Shown piece after piece: positions 55,795 to 63,705 of a stretch of 64,000 bases of DNA. Each line of letters begins with the position of its first letter. The first letter of the stretch is position 1. Both the position numbers and the translations under genes were made by a program. The stretch is from Idiomarina sp. GTDB lineage: Bacteria > Pseudomonadota > Gammaproteobacteria > Enterobacterales > Alteromonadaceae. The stretch covers positions 95,431 through 159,430 of the forward strand of contig JAFIFP010000013.1 of assembly GCA_020831965.1 (NCBI GenBank), in the 5' to 3' direction. Below the pieces are notes generated by a model, which searched no databases, had not been told where the DNA came from, and saw only the letters and a list, made by a program, of their open reading frames with translations.

Positions 55795-56451
55795 GTGGGA
55801 CGATTAGAGCAATTTGAAAGTAAGTGCCTCGCATTTATTGAAGCAGAAATGGTGCAAGACTTGGCGCATGATTTGAATCATGTACTACGGGTGGTTCGTA
55901 ACGCGAAAGCCTTGTGTGAACAAGAACAGGCTTCGTTTGAAATTGTAGTGCCGGCTGCCTATTTACATGATTGTGTCTCCTTAGGGAAAGCGCATCCAGA
56001 ACGCCATAAGAGCTCTCTGCTCGCTGCCGACAAGGCCATTCAGTTTCTTACCGAGATCGGGTATCCAGCGGAGTATTATGCGGGGATTCATCATGCAATT
56101 GCGGCGCATAGCTTTAGCGCAAAGATTCAGCCGACAACCAAGGAAGCCGAGATTGTTCAAGACGCGGATCGGCTTGATGCACTCGGCGCCATTGGTATCG
56201 CGAGATGCTTGCAAGTAGGCTCGCAACTGGAGCGTGCGTTGTATGCAGCAGATGACAGTTTTTGCGAACACAGGGAGCCGAATGATACTCGCTATACCTT
56301 GGACCACTTTTATGCAAAGCTGCTATCACTGTCGCAACTCATGAGAACAAAATCGGCAAAAATAGAAGCTGAAAAACGTACCGAATTTATGCGACTCTAT
56401 TTAAGCCAATTAAAGAACGAAGTCTCGATTCACGTATCACCCAACCAATAA
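55795..56451 (+). CDS. HD-domain phosphohydrolase (YedJ-like)
   Basis: Predicted metal-dependent phosphohydrolase of 218 residues. The HD-superfamily ligands are seen in order: DLNHVLRVVRNA (His), YLHDC (HD), HPERHKSS, HHAIAAHSF (His) and QDADRLDALGAIG (Asp). YedJ-type proteins act on small nucleotides or phosphates, but the substrate is unknown. The GTG start at 55795 has AAGG 9 bases upstream. It is downstream of the toxin-antitoxin pair with no known functional link. Confidence 0.82.
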   Translation: MGRLEQFESKCLAFIEAEMVQDLAHDLNHVLRVVRNAKALCEQEQASFEIVVPAAYLHDCVSLGKAHPERHKSSLLAADKAIQFLTEIGYPAEYYAGIHHAIAAHSFSAKIQPTTKEAEIVQDADRLDALGAIGIARCLQVGSQLERALYAADDSFCEHREPNDTRYTLDHFYAKLLSLSQLMRTKSAKIEAEKRTEFMRLYLSQLKNEVSIHVSPNQ

Positions 56452-56493
56452 TATAGCTCCGGAACGAGCGCGTACAAAGTAAGGAAGAAAACT

Positions 56494-56730
56494 TTGAATA
56501 TCAATGCATCTTTAATAGGTCAGACTATCGTTATTTCGGCGGTGGTGATCGGTCTTGTAAGCTATTACCTTGGTCGTCGAAAAACTGAAACGCCTGTGCT
56601 TGCGGGTCTATTAGGCTTTGTTTTGGGGATTATTCCCTTTGTGGGCATTATTTATCTCGTCGTACTCATGTTTAAACGGGATATTGCTACGGTTGAAGCC
56701 GCAGAATCAGTAGAGTCAAGTAAGGGCTAA
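56494..56730 (+). CDS. Small membrane protein with an AtpF-like N-terminus
   Basis: 78 residues with two membrane helices (about 8-25 and 34-62) around a basic turn (LGRRKTETP) and an acidic tail. Its first twelve residues, MNINASLIGQTI, match nine of twelve in AtpF of this genome ([12 protein letters not shown]), but the rest is unrelated: no coiled coil follows. The second helix part resembles phage-holin or superinfection-type membrane segments only in general. The TTG start has AAGGA 8 bases upstream. Function unknown. Confidence 0.65.
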   Translation: MNINASLIGQTIVISAVVIGLVSYYLGRRKTETPVLAGLLGFVLGIIPFVGIIYLVVLMFKRDIATVEAAESVESSKG

Positions 56731-56760
56731 CTCGCCACTGACTCTCATTATCCCTCTGCG

Positions 56761-56796
56761 AGCCGTCTGAGTTGTTAACTCTTACTTAGTCGGCTC
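56761..56796. terminator. Hairpin between convergent genes
   Basis: AGCCGTCTGAG pairs with CTTAGTCGGCT at nine of eleven positions. It covers the stop of the GNAT gene and lies 30 bases after the gene at 56494. No long T-run. Confidence 0.45.
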
Positions 56797-57277
56797 CTTG
56801 CCCTCTCTGACCTTCTCTAGCCTGTGGCGCTAATTCTTTCGCGAACAGTATTTTACTCTCTTGTTTTAAGCTGCGCATTTCCAGTTCGGAGTCTTCGACA
56901 CCGATGATGGAGTAGCCGTGGGAGATAAGCAATTTAAGCATGCTGGGATAGCGATTCATGGATTTTACTTCAATCCGCTGGTACCCAGACAGTGTCGCCC
57001 AATCCTCTTGGCGCTTTAGCAGCAATGATGCAATTCCCTGCCCTCGATAAGCAGGTACAACTCCACCCAGCCAACTGTAAAATGTCTCTTTGTTGAGTTC
57101 GTAGCCCACTTTAAAACCAACAATCTTCGCCTCGGATTTGGCAATGAGTATGAGGTGACTCACTCCCGCCAGTTTGTGCTCAACCCGCTCACGGGTTGTA
57201 ACGCGGTTAAACTCGGGAATGTTCGAGCTTGCGTGAAGCACGTCTGCAATGGTTCCGAGGTCTATTTCTATGTTCAT
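56786..57277 (-). CDS. GNAT family N-acetyltransferase
   Basis: 163-residue acetyltransferase. The acetyl-CoA loop is AYRGQGIASLLLKRQ, with upstream HLILIAKSEAKIVGFKVGYE and downstream YPSMLKLLISHGYSIIG (motif B). The substrate is unknown. The start was set at 57277 (MNIEID), where the fold begins; the frame remains open to an ATG at 57475, and a TATAAT-like -10 (57381-57386, leftward) inside that extension supports the shorter form. The upstream 66 codons might be a remnant of another gene. Confidence 0.75.
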   Translation of the reverse strand: MNIEIDLGTIADVLHASSNIPEFNRVTTRERVEHKLAGVSHLILIAKSEAKIVGFKVGYELNKETFYSWLGGVVPAYRGQGIASLLLKRQEDWATLSGYQRIEVKSMNRYPSMLKLLISHGYSIIGVEDSELEMRSLKQESKILFAKELAPQAREGQRGQGAD

Positions 57278-57497
57278 GATTGAGTCATACCTATCTGCCA
57301 CGCAAGTCTGTGAGGAGCATAACTTATGCCGTCTAATTTGTTGCTCAATTGTAATTTTTTGGGCACTATCATTAAAAATAATTATAGTCGGCTCGAGTTG
57401 CCGCTTTACAGGATGTTGAACCCGCCTTGCAAAACCAGCTACCTGAAAGCCATCAAGTGATTCAACGAGCGCCATGAGTAAACGGAAGTATTAAAGA

Positions 57498-58151
57498 ATG
57501 GCTCCGCAACCAAACTATTCAGATTATACCTATGAAGAACTGCTCGATGTTGTCAGTCGCATAGACAAGGATTCCTACCCAGAAAGATACAACCTTGTGA
57601 TGCAAGAGATTGCCGAGCGTACGCCTACAGAAACGAATATTGATGAAAGGGTTGAGCTCGATAAATACAAAACTATTTGGGCTCGCTTCGTTTCGCTTGT
57701 TATAGACACCGCGGTAGTTTTGGGTGGTCTATTTGTTTTAGCCTGGATACTTTTAGTCGTGGGTCTCGGTGACAACTGGCTCTTCGATGTGTTGTCTTCA
57801 ATGTTCTGGCATGCCTACGTTATTTTCATGCACAGTCTTGGAGGGCAAACTGTCGGTAAAATGATCATGGAGATTAAAGTGATTGATCATAAAACCGGAG
57901 CTGACATAGGCTTCCCTCAGGCATTCTATAGAGAGTCAGTTCAGCTTTCGTTCGGAATACTGATGCTCTTATGCTTGTATGCTGTCTCTGGTGATGATGA
58001 TATATCTGTTGGGCTTGTTTTGGGGATCGTAGCTGTTTTTTTTGGCGGTACAGTCTGGCTTTTTGCAAATATGATTACTGCATTCTGCACTGAAAAGCGC
58101 AGGGCACTTCATGACTTCATTGGGAGAACGGTCGTGGTGCATCTCACGTAA
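57498..58151 (+). CDS. RDD-family membrane protein
   Basis: 217 residues. It has a polar N-terminal 50 residues (NYSDYTYEELLDVVSRID), then the RDD module with three helices: the first preceded by WARFVSLVIDTAVV (here RF..DT in place of the R-D-D pattern), GGQTVGKMIMEIKVID between helices, and LHDFIGRTVVV at the end, the usual H-D-x-x-x-x-T. Some RDD proteins are linked to ion exchange, but none of that is shown here. It is divergent from the GNAT gene. Confidence 0.82.
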   Translation: MAPQPNYSDYTYEELLDVVSRIDKDSYPERYNLVMQEIAERTPTETNIDERVELDKYKTIWARFVSLVIDTAVVLGGLFVLAWILLVVGLGDNWLFDVLSSMFWHAYVIFMHSLGGQTVGKMIMEIKVIDHKTGADIGFPQAFYRESVQLSFGILMLLCLYAVSGDDDISVGLVLGIVAVFFGGTVWLFANMITAFCTEKRRALHDFIGRTVVVHLT

Positions 58152-58182
58152 AGAGCCCTTCACTTGTTTAAAGGAGGAACTC

Positions 58183-58446
58183 ATGTCGAATGACAAGCAG
58201 TCGAAGAATCGAGAACCAGAGGGAGAGAAGAACAGCAACGCCTACAACATTGGCTTTGGTGTCGCCATTGGCATGTCGCTTGGCATGGTGTTTGGCGTTG
58301 CTTTTGACAACTTGGCGCTGGGTATCGCTTTTGGGCCTGCGTTCGGTATTATTTTTGCGGTGGCATTTGGGGCAAATTGGTCGGCATCTGATAGCGACGA
58401 AGGCGGGTCAGATAAGGCCTCTGACAAGAACGCGGACAAAGAGTAG
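58183..58446 (+). CDS. Glycine-zipper small membrane protein A
   Basis: 87 residues: a charged N-terminus (about 20), one or two membrane passages made of Gly-spaced segments (IGFGVAIGMSLGMVFGVAF, GIAFGPAFGIIFAVAFG) and an acidic Ser/Asp tail. AAAGGAGG precedes the ATG. The pattern GVAxDNLxxGIxxGxxxG is shared with the 62-residue protein at 63309, so the two are paralogues. Similar small proteins of unknown role occur in Bacillus and other bacteria, as far as I recall. Confidence 0.7.
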   Translation: MSNDKQSKNREPEGEKNSNAYNIGFGVAIGMSLGMVFGVAFDNLALGIAFGPAFGIIFAVAFGANWSASDSDEGGSDKASDKNADKE

Positions 58447-58577
58447 GTCTTGAAAAGAAAAAATTCCGAACCTTTGTGCCATCTGTCTCTCAAAGATTAA
58501 TCTTCTCCGCTTCGCTGCTGTTATGCAGCTATTCTTTATTCAATCATATGCTTGCGAGCAAAAAGGGACTTTGAACC

Positions 58578-59120
58578 ATGAAACCACAAGGCTTCTTTCA
58601 CGTGAAACTTATACCTGTGTTTGCACTGACTTTGGGTGCATTCGCTTTACTACCCAACACCGCCCATGCCAACTCGGACGACTGGCTGATCTCGGTAAGC
58701 TTTGCCAGTGCCGAGAGCTTTGTCGATGGTCCCGGCGGGCGAGGCGATTATTTACCGACAGTGTTTGCTAGGCCGCAATGGATTACTCGTGATATTGGGA
58801 GCTATGTAGGTATCGGTATTCCCGCTGCAGAGATCTTTGGCCGTGGCCAAGATTCCCATTCTGTGACCGTCGTGAATGCTGGTTTAACCTATCGGCTTGC
58901 GGAGCAACTTTATGCATTTGGGGGGCCTGGCTATTCTTATCAACGCTTTTCGACGGCACAAGTAACTGAAACACGCGAACGTTTGAATGGGAATGTCGGG
59001 CTGATGTTCGTGGGCAATAACTTTGGTATCACCTTGAGTTACGACTCCGGCCCGAATGCCATTGGCGTTGGATTTAGTGTCAATTCCGGCTGGTTTGGAG
59101 GCGGTTTTCACCGCCGCTAG
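58578..59120 (+). CDS. Predicted outer-membrane protein
   Basis: 180 residues. N-terminal signal peptide ending near AHANS (about residue 32), then a Gly- and aromatic-rich barrel-like pattern (ISVSFASAESF, VGIGIPAAEIFG, TVVNAGLTYRL, LYAFGGPGYSYQRF, GNVGLMFVGNNFGITLSY). The C-terminus ends in HRR rather than an aromatic residue, which is unusual for an outer-membrane barrel. No family was recognised. A parS-like sequence lies in its first codons. Confidence 0.68.
   Translation: MKPQGFFHVKLIPVFALTLGAFALLPNTAHANSDDWLISVSFASAESFVDGPGGRGDYLPTVFARPQWITRDIGSYVGIGIPAAEIFGRGQDSHSVTVVNAGLTYRLAEQLYAFGGPGYSYQRFSTAQVTETRERLNGNVGLMFVGNNFGITLSYDSGPNAIGVGFSVNSGWFGGGFHRR
58594..58609. promoter_or_regulatory. 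parS-like palindrome (candidate)
   Basis: TCTTTCACGTGAAACT differs at two end positions from the general parS consensus TGTTTCACGTGAAACA but carries TTTCACGTGAAA where the two recF sites have TTCCACGTGGAA. It is 23 kb from oriC on the other side. It may be a weak ParB site or coincidence. Confidence 0.3.
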
Positions 59121-59181
59121 CACGTCAGGATCAGGCTCTATAACGGCTACGAAGCAAGAAGTTTAAAATTACAACCCAAAT

Positions 59182-59200
59182 GTAATTGACAATCATTCTC
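59182..59200. promoter_or_regulatory. Fur box upstream of the TonB receptor
   Basis: GTAATTGACAATCATTCTC matches the 19-bp Fur consensus at 14 positions, 53 bases before the receptor start. Repression by Fe-Fur in iron-replete cells is expected. Confidence 0.75.
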
Positions 59201-59252
59201 ATTTGCATTTAGGATCGCCTCAGTTGATTCATCTTCTGTTGTTGAGGTCCTT

Positions 59253-61340
59253 ATGTGTTTTGAAAAATTTTCTCGTCTTTCTTTAGTCGCTTCTGCCGTG
59301 ATGGCGGCGCTAATTCCTGCCACTGCACTAAGCGAGGAAGCCACTGCTGATGAGCCCAATGCGGATCGTCAGCGTTCGGCTCCTCGCATTGAAGTCATTC
59401 GTGTGCGCGGTGAGCGCAATGTTCATAACCACGACGAAACCGGTTCGGTTGTGCTCATCAATCGCGAAGCGATTGAGCGTGTGCAGCCTCTCTCTACCGA
59501 AGACATCTTGCGCCGTATTGCCGGCATTAATGTAAAGGGTGAAGAGGAAACATCCATTGTTGCCAACTTCGGTATGCGCGGTCTGTCGGCAAGCGAGTCT
59601 AAGTCACTGGTGCTTGAGGACGGTGTGCCGGTCGCCCCAGGTTTATTCATTGGTAATGACCGTTACTACAACCCGCGTATTCAACGTATTGAGCGCGTGG
59701 AAATTCTGAAAGGTTCTGCATCCTTGCGTTATGGCCCATCCACTATTGGTGGCGTAGTGAACTACCAAACGAAAACGCCAGACAGCGGTGTTTTGGTGTC
59801 AGGTCGTACGGGATCCTTTAACTTGCGTGAGCTGAGTGTGGAAGCGGGTAATCGCAGTGAATCTGGTGATGCCTTTGGCGGTGTGGTGGCAACCCATGCG
59901 CGAAGCGACGGCTTCATGGACAAGGGCTATGAGATGAACGACATCATGGTGAAGTCAGGCGTGTCATTGAATAACAGTCAGGAGCTGGGACTGAAGTTCA
60001 CCTACCATGAAAATACCGCAAATATCTCCTATCGTGGCCTGCTTCTTGAGGACTACCTCGCCGGCGCAACCTATAACCCAGCGCCAGACGACTATTACAT
60101 TCAAGATCGTGTGTCTTTCGATGTAAACCATGCGTGGGATCTGTCCGCTGCCATGAGGTTAAACACCATCCTATATTGGAGTCAGACTTCTCGTGACTAC
60201 TGGCGTTATAACGTGGATACCGCCGCATCGAATGCAGCAGGTCGTTGGGTGTATACGGACGATCTGACAGGAAACAATCGCTCCTTTGAGCGCTATGGGA
60301 TTGAAACCCGCTTGAGCGTCAACCATGACCTGTTTGGCGGCAACGCCCACACTGAGTTCGGTCTGCGTTACATGCAGGAGGAGTCAAACGATACTCGGAT
60401 TCGTGCAACCCGTGCAGCGGATCGAACGGGTCTGAATGACCGTCACATTGTAGATAATGCAGAGAGCTATGCGGCGTATGCACAAACTCGTATCGCTTTA
60501 ACGGAGCGTTTGGCGGTAACGCCAGGATTGCGCGTTGAGTCTTATGAACAGAAACGGACCGTACTCAGTAGTGCTGGCGAATCGGCGACAACGTCGAATA
60601 CAGAGTTCTTGCCAGGTGTTGGGGCAACATTTGATGTGACGAACCTGACACAACTTTATGGTGGGGTGTATCGGGCGTTTTCGCCCGCTTCAAACGGCGT
60701 GGCTTTGGATGGTTTAACCGATCAAAACTTGGATGGTGAGCGTGCGACAAACTTCGAGTTTGGCCTACGTGGTAGCGCCGGACGCGTGAACTACGATGTA
60801 GCGGCGTTTTACATGGACTTCAGTAATCAAGTGGTGACCGGCAATAGCGATCCGAACTTGTCCCAGTCGAATGCAGGAAAAACCGAGCATTATGGTTTTG
60901 AAATGATGTTGGGGTTTGATCTAGGCGCAGGACTTAGCCTCGATACCAACGCCACCTATATTCCAAAGTCTGAGTTTAAGTCGGGTGATAATCGTGGCAA
61001 CCGTCTGCCTTATGCTCCGGAGTGGGTGGCCAATGCAGCGCTGAATTACAGTGTAAACAACTTTAGTGCGGCTTTTGTTGCCCATTACCGTGGTGAGCAG
61101 TTCGGTGACCCAACTAACAGTGTCGAGATTCCCAGCAATGCTGCTGGCGGCATTTGGGGAGGCTTACTGCCCTCGTACACGGTGTATGACCTGATGGCGC
61201 AGTACGACATCAATCCGACGGTGCAGGTCTTCGGCACAGTAAAAAACCTTACGGATAAACGCTATATTGCCGGATTACGTCAGGGTATCTATGTAGGCCC
61301 AGAGCGCAGTTTTGAGGCCGGTGTGCGCATTCGGTTTTAA
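59253..61340 (+). CDS. TonB-dependent outer-membrane receptor, FecA-like
   Basis: Outer-membrane siderophore or ferric-chelate receptor (695 residues). Signal peptide ends near ATALSEEA (about 29). A TonB box is likely in RIEVIRVRG. The plug domain contains TEDILRRIAGINV, GMRGLS and RIERVEILKGSASLRYGPSTIGG; the 22-strand barrel ends with GVRIRF and a terminal Phe. Resemblance is closest to the FecA group, but no N-terminal signalling extension or sigma/anti-sigma genes are present, so the ligand is open. A Fur box precedes it and a terminator follows. Confidence 0.92.
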   Translation: MCFEKFSRLSLVASAVMAALIPATALSEEATADEPNADRQRSAPRIEVIRVRGERNVHNHDETGSVVLINREAIERVQPLSTEDILRRIAGINVKGEEETSIVANFGMRGLSASESKSLVLEDGVPVAPGLFIGNDRYYNPRIQRIERVEILKGSASLRYGPSTIGGVVNYQTKTPDSGVLVSGRTGSFNLRELSVEAGNRSESGDAFGGVVATHARSDGFMDKGYEMNDIMVKSGVSLNNSQELGLKFTYHENTANISYRGLLLEDYLAGATYNPAPDDYYIQDRVSFDVNHAWDLSAAMRLNTILYWSQTSRDYWRYNVDTAASNAAGRWVYTDDLTGNNRSFERYGIETRLSVNHDLFGGNAHTEFGLRYMQEESNDTRIRATRAADRTGLNDRHIVDNAESYAAYAQTRIALTERLAVTPGLRVESYEQKRTVLSSAGESATTSNTEFLPGVGATFDVTNLTQLYGGVYRAFSPASNGVALDGLTDQNLDGERATNFEFGLRGSAGRVNYDVAAFYMDFSNQVVTGNSDPNLSQSNAGKTEHYGFEMMLGFDLGAGLSLDTNATYIPKSEFKSGDNRGNRLPYAPEWVANAALNYSVNNFSAAFVAHYRGEQFGDPTNSVEIPSNAAGGIWGGLLPSYTVYDLMAQYDINPTVQVFGTVKNLTDKRYIAGLRQGIYVGPERSFEAGVRIRF

Positions 61341-61366
61341 TTTAGGTTGAGCTTTCTCCCTCCTTT

Positions 61367-61394
61367 AACACCGCCTTTGGGCGGTGTTTTTTTA
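61367..61394 (+). terminator. Rho-independent terminator of the TonB receptor gene
   Basis: AACACCGCC and GGCGGTGTT form a 9-bp stem with a 4-base loop, then a run of T. It is 26 bases after the stop. Confidence 0.9.
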
Positions 61395-61411
61395 TGGGAC
61401 GCAAACGAGGA

Positions 61412-61888
61412 CTATCGAGGAGCTCTGAATTTTTCGGGCAGGTGCACCACCAACCCAACAAACAATGTGGTAAGCGCTAAAGGCATGACATAGCGGCTTT
61501 GTTCTAGCCACTCGAATGCCACGGCAATATAAATCAGGGTCACTGAAAAAAGAGTCCACTCCAACCAAGCCAAACAAAACAAGGAGACTTTTTGGCTGGT
61601 GAGCTGATGATGTTGGTTTGCTACATCGGACTCATAAGGCGGCTTGGGTTGCCGACCGCGCCGCCACTCACCAAACCGAATCAACGCGAAGAACATCAAA
61701 CCAACCATTGGCAGCAGCCAGATGGCGCTGCGCGCCGATTCGCCCCGAAAGGAGCCGTCCACATGAAAGTTTTGTGGAATGGTCTCGGGTAAAAACCAAT
61801 AGGTGAGCAAGGGTGCAAGCCATAGGCAAATCACACCAAACAAGGCCACCACATAGTAGGTCCAAGCTATTCTTGAATAAATTGTCAT
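61412..61888 (-). CDS. DUF1648-like membrane protein
   Basis: About 158 residues with four predicted helices. The loop after helix 1 (LPETIPQNFHVDGSFRGES) resembles the DUF1648 pattern in which a Pro-x-x-x-x-H-x-x-x-G stretch precedes the second helix. The ATG at 61888 was preferred to a TTG at 61903; neither has a clear ribosome site. Function unknown. It is convergent with the receptor gene and divergent from the small gene at 61980. Confidence 0.66.
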   Translation of the reverse strand: MTIYSRIAWTYYVVALFGVICLWLAPLLTYWFLPETIPQNFHVDGSFRGESARSAIWLLPMVGLMFFALIRFGEWRRGRQPKPPYESDVANQHHQLTSQKVSLFCLAWLEWTLFSVTLIYIAVAFEWLEQSRYVMPLALTTLFVGLVVHLPEKFRAPR

Positions 61889-61979
61889 GTTTTCAACTTG
61901 CAAATTGCGCTAAATCAAAAGGAATGGCTTGGATCTTTACTACACTGATTTCAACTAAATGGCAAAGGAGCCGAGAACC

Positions 61980-62261
61980 ATGCAGCAACCGACGGGACTT
62001 TTTGAGTACTTAGGGGCGGCATTCAAGACACCGCTACGTCAAATTATGATTTACGCCTATATTCTGGCCATTGTACTAACGATTGGCATTGTCTACAGCG
62101 CGGTTCGTTTCTTCACGGGCGGAGCGGAAGACCAGTTATTCTGGGGTATCTTGATGCTTGCTTTTATCACTATGCAGGTGGCGACTAAGCTGTGGATTTG
62201 GATGGAGTCGAATCGTGTCAGTATGCTTGCAGCCATCGCTGAATCAAAGCAATCGAACTAA
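61980..62261 (+). CDS. Small two-helix membrane protein (DUF6768-like)
   Basis: 93 residues: amphipathic start (TGLFEYLGAAFKTPLR), two membrane helices (about 23-44 and 54-74) and the segment TKLWIWMESNRVSMLAAIAE, which recalls the conserved KxWxWMExNR...L..I pattern of DUF6768-type proteins. The start at 61980 has AAAGGAG about 9 bases upstream; an in-frame ATG at 61959 lies before that ribosome site. Function unknown. Confidence 0.65.
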   Translation: MQQPTGLFEYLGAAFKTPLRQIMIYAYILAIVLTIGIVYSAVRFFTGGAEDQLFWGILMLAFITMQVATKLWIWMESNRVSMLAAIAESKQSN

Positions 62262-62274
62262 CCGAGAGAAAGGT

Positions 62275-62303
62275 GAGCGCCTGCAATTGAGCTGCAGGCG
62301 CTC
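62275..62303. terminator. Hairpin terminator between convergent genes
   Basis: GAGCGCCTGCA and TGCAGGCGCTC form a perfect 11-bp stem with a 7-base loop between the gene at 61980 and yghU. A T-rich stretch (CCTTTCTCTC) follows only on the leftward side. Confidence 0.65.
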
Positions 62304-62309
62304 GCTAGA

Positions 62310-63179
62310 CTAGCTATTGTCCAGCTTGTCTTGGGTCTTATTCACAAAGTCGCTGGCGGCGTGACGCTCATGCAGTTGTTCATGGAGCTCCCCCCAGGCT
62401 TTATTCACAATACGCCCGCGTTTAACGGCCGGACGTGCCGCGATCATGTCAGCCCAGCGGTGAATATGCGGGTACTCATGAGCCGAAATAAACTCTGCGG
62501 CCTCGTACACTTCGTTCTTCACTAACGCGCCATACCAAGGCCAAATAGCCATATCGGCGATGCTATAGTGATCGCCTGCAATATAGGTGTATTCGCTCAG
62601 CTGACGATCCAGCACGTCGAGTTGGCGCTTGACTTCCATGGTGTAGCGATTAATTGCATATTCAAACTTTTCGGGGGCATAAGCGTAGAAATGACCAAAG
62701 CCACCCCCGAGTAGTGGCGCGCTGCCCATTTGCCAGAAGAGCCAATTCAGGCACTCGGTGCGACCCGCGGGATCGGTGGGAATAAACTTGCCAAATTTTT
62801 CGGCTAAGTAGAGCAAGATTGCGCCGGACTCAAATACCCGAGTCGGCGGCGTTGTTGAGTTATCCAATAGCGCTGGAATTTTTGAGTTCGGATTGATCTC
62901 CACAAAGCCGCTACTAAATTGGTGCCCTTCCATGATGTTGATTAACCAGGCATCGTATTCAGCCGCTTGAATGCCCGCTTCCAGCAGCTCTTCAAGAAGC
63001 ACAGTGACCTTGACGCCATTCGGCGTCGCCAAGGAATACAGTTGCAGTGGGTGCTTACCTACCTTGAGTGCTTGCTCATGCGTTGCGCCGGCAATCGGAC
63101 GGTTGATATTGGCAAACTTACCGCCGCTTTCTTGATCCCAAGTCCAGACTTTTGGTGGCGTGTAGGTCGAATCGGGCAT
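62310..63179 (-). CDS. yghU: Glutathione-dependent disulfide-bond oxidoreductase YghU
   Basis: Nu-class glutathione transferase with disulfide reductase activity (289 residues). It aligns along its whole length with E. coli YghU: WTWDQESGGKFANINRP, GKHPLQLYSLATPNG, SSGFVEINPNSKIPALLD, FESGAILLYLAEKFG, LGGGFGHFYAYAPEK and KRGRIVNKAWGELHEQLHERH. The Thr-Pro-Asn loop that binds glutathione is intact. It has its own unit, with a GGAGAG ribosome site. Confidence 0.95.
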   Translation of the reverse strand: MPDSTYTPPKVWTWDQESGGKFANINRPIAGATHEQALKVGKHPLQLYSLATPNGVKVTVLLEELLEAGIQAAEYDAWLINIMEGHQFSSGFVEINPNSKIPALLDNSTTPPTRVFESGAILLYLAEKFGKFIPTDPAGRTECLNWLFWQMGSAPLLGGGFGHFYAYAPEKFEYAINRYTMEVKRQLDVLDRQLSEYTYIAGDHYSIADMAIWPWYGALVKNEVYEAAEFISAHEYPHIHRWADMIAARPAVKRGRIVNKAWGELHEQLHERHAASDFVNKTQDKLDNS

Positions 63180-63308
63180 GTGGCTCTCCTTGTGGAATGT
63201 ACACTTTGTTACTCATTTTAACGTGGTTCCGATCGTGTCGGCTGATAATATTTCCGAACACCGCAATTGATACAATTGCGTCGAACGCAACAGGCGAGGA
63301 GATACGTG

Positions 63309-63497
63309 ATGGACAAGCCGGACAAAACTGCCAAGCAGAAGATGAGCGAAGGCATAGCTATTGGCCTGTGTTTGGGCGTGGCACTTGGCGTCGCGATGGA
63401 CAATCTAGGTGCAGGTATCGGGATTGGAATTGCACTGGGCGTGGCAATTGGAAGCTCGGGTGCCCGCAACAAGAAATCGGATGAGAATGCCCGCTAA
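63309..63497 (+). CDS. Glycine-zipper small membrane protein B
   Basis: 62 residues. Charged N-terminus (DKPDKTAKQKMSEG), then a Gly-spaced hydrophobic region with GLCLGVALGVAMDNLGAGIGIGIALGVAIG-type repeats (quoted in part), and a short polar end (NKKSDENAR). It shares GVAxDNLxxGIxxGxxxG with the 87-residue protein at 58183. The start has GAGGAG 8 bases upstream; an earlier ATT/ATG frame from 63267 is less likely. Role unknown; helix packing or pore formation is an inference from Gly spacing. Confidence 0.7.
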   Translation: MDKPDKTAKQKMSEGIAIGLCLGVALGVAMDNLGAGIGIGIALGVAIGSSGARNKKSDENAR

Positions 63498-63705
63498 CCT
63501 TGACTGAATGGAGGCTATTGGACCGTGGCATTTACTGTGATGGGACTCATCATTGGGTTGTGGCGTTGAGGGCTTTTCATTTAAGCCAAGGCGCATAAGG
63601 TAAATCAGCGCGAAAAACCCGCGGCTAACGCATTCGGCTATCGACTCATGCGCAGTCATTGATAAATTAGCGTTCGAATATTGGATAACACAAGCGCGGT
63701 AATCA

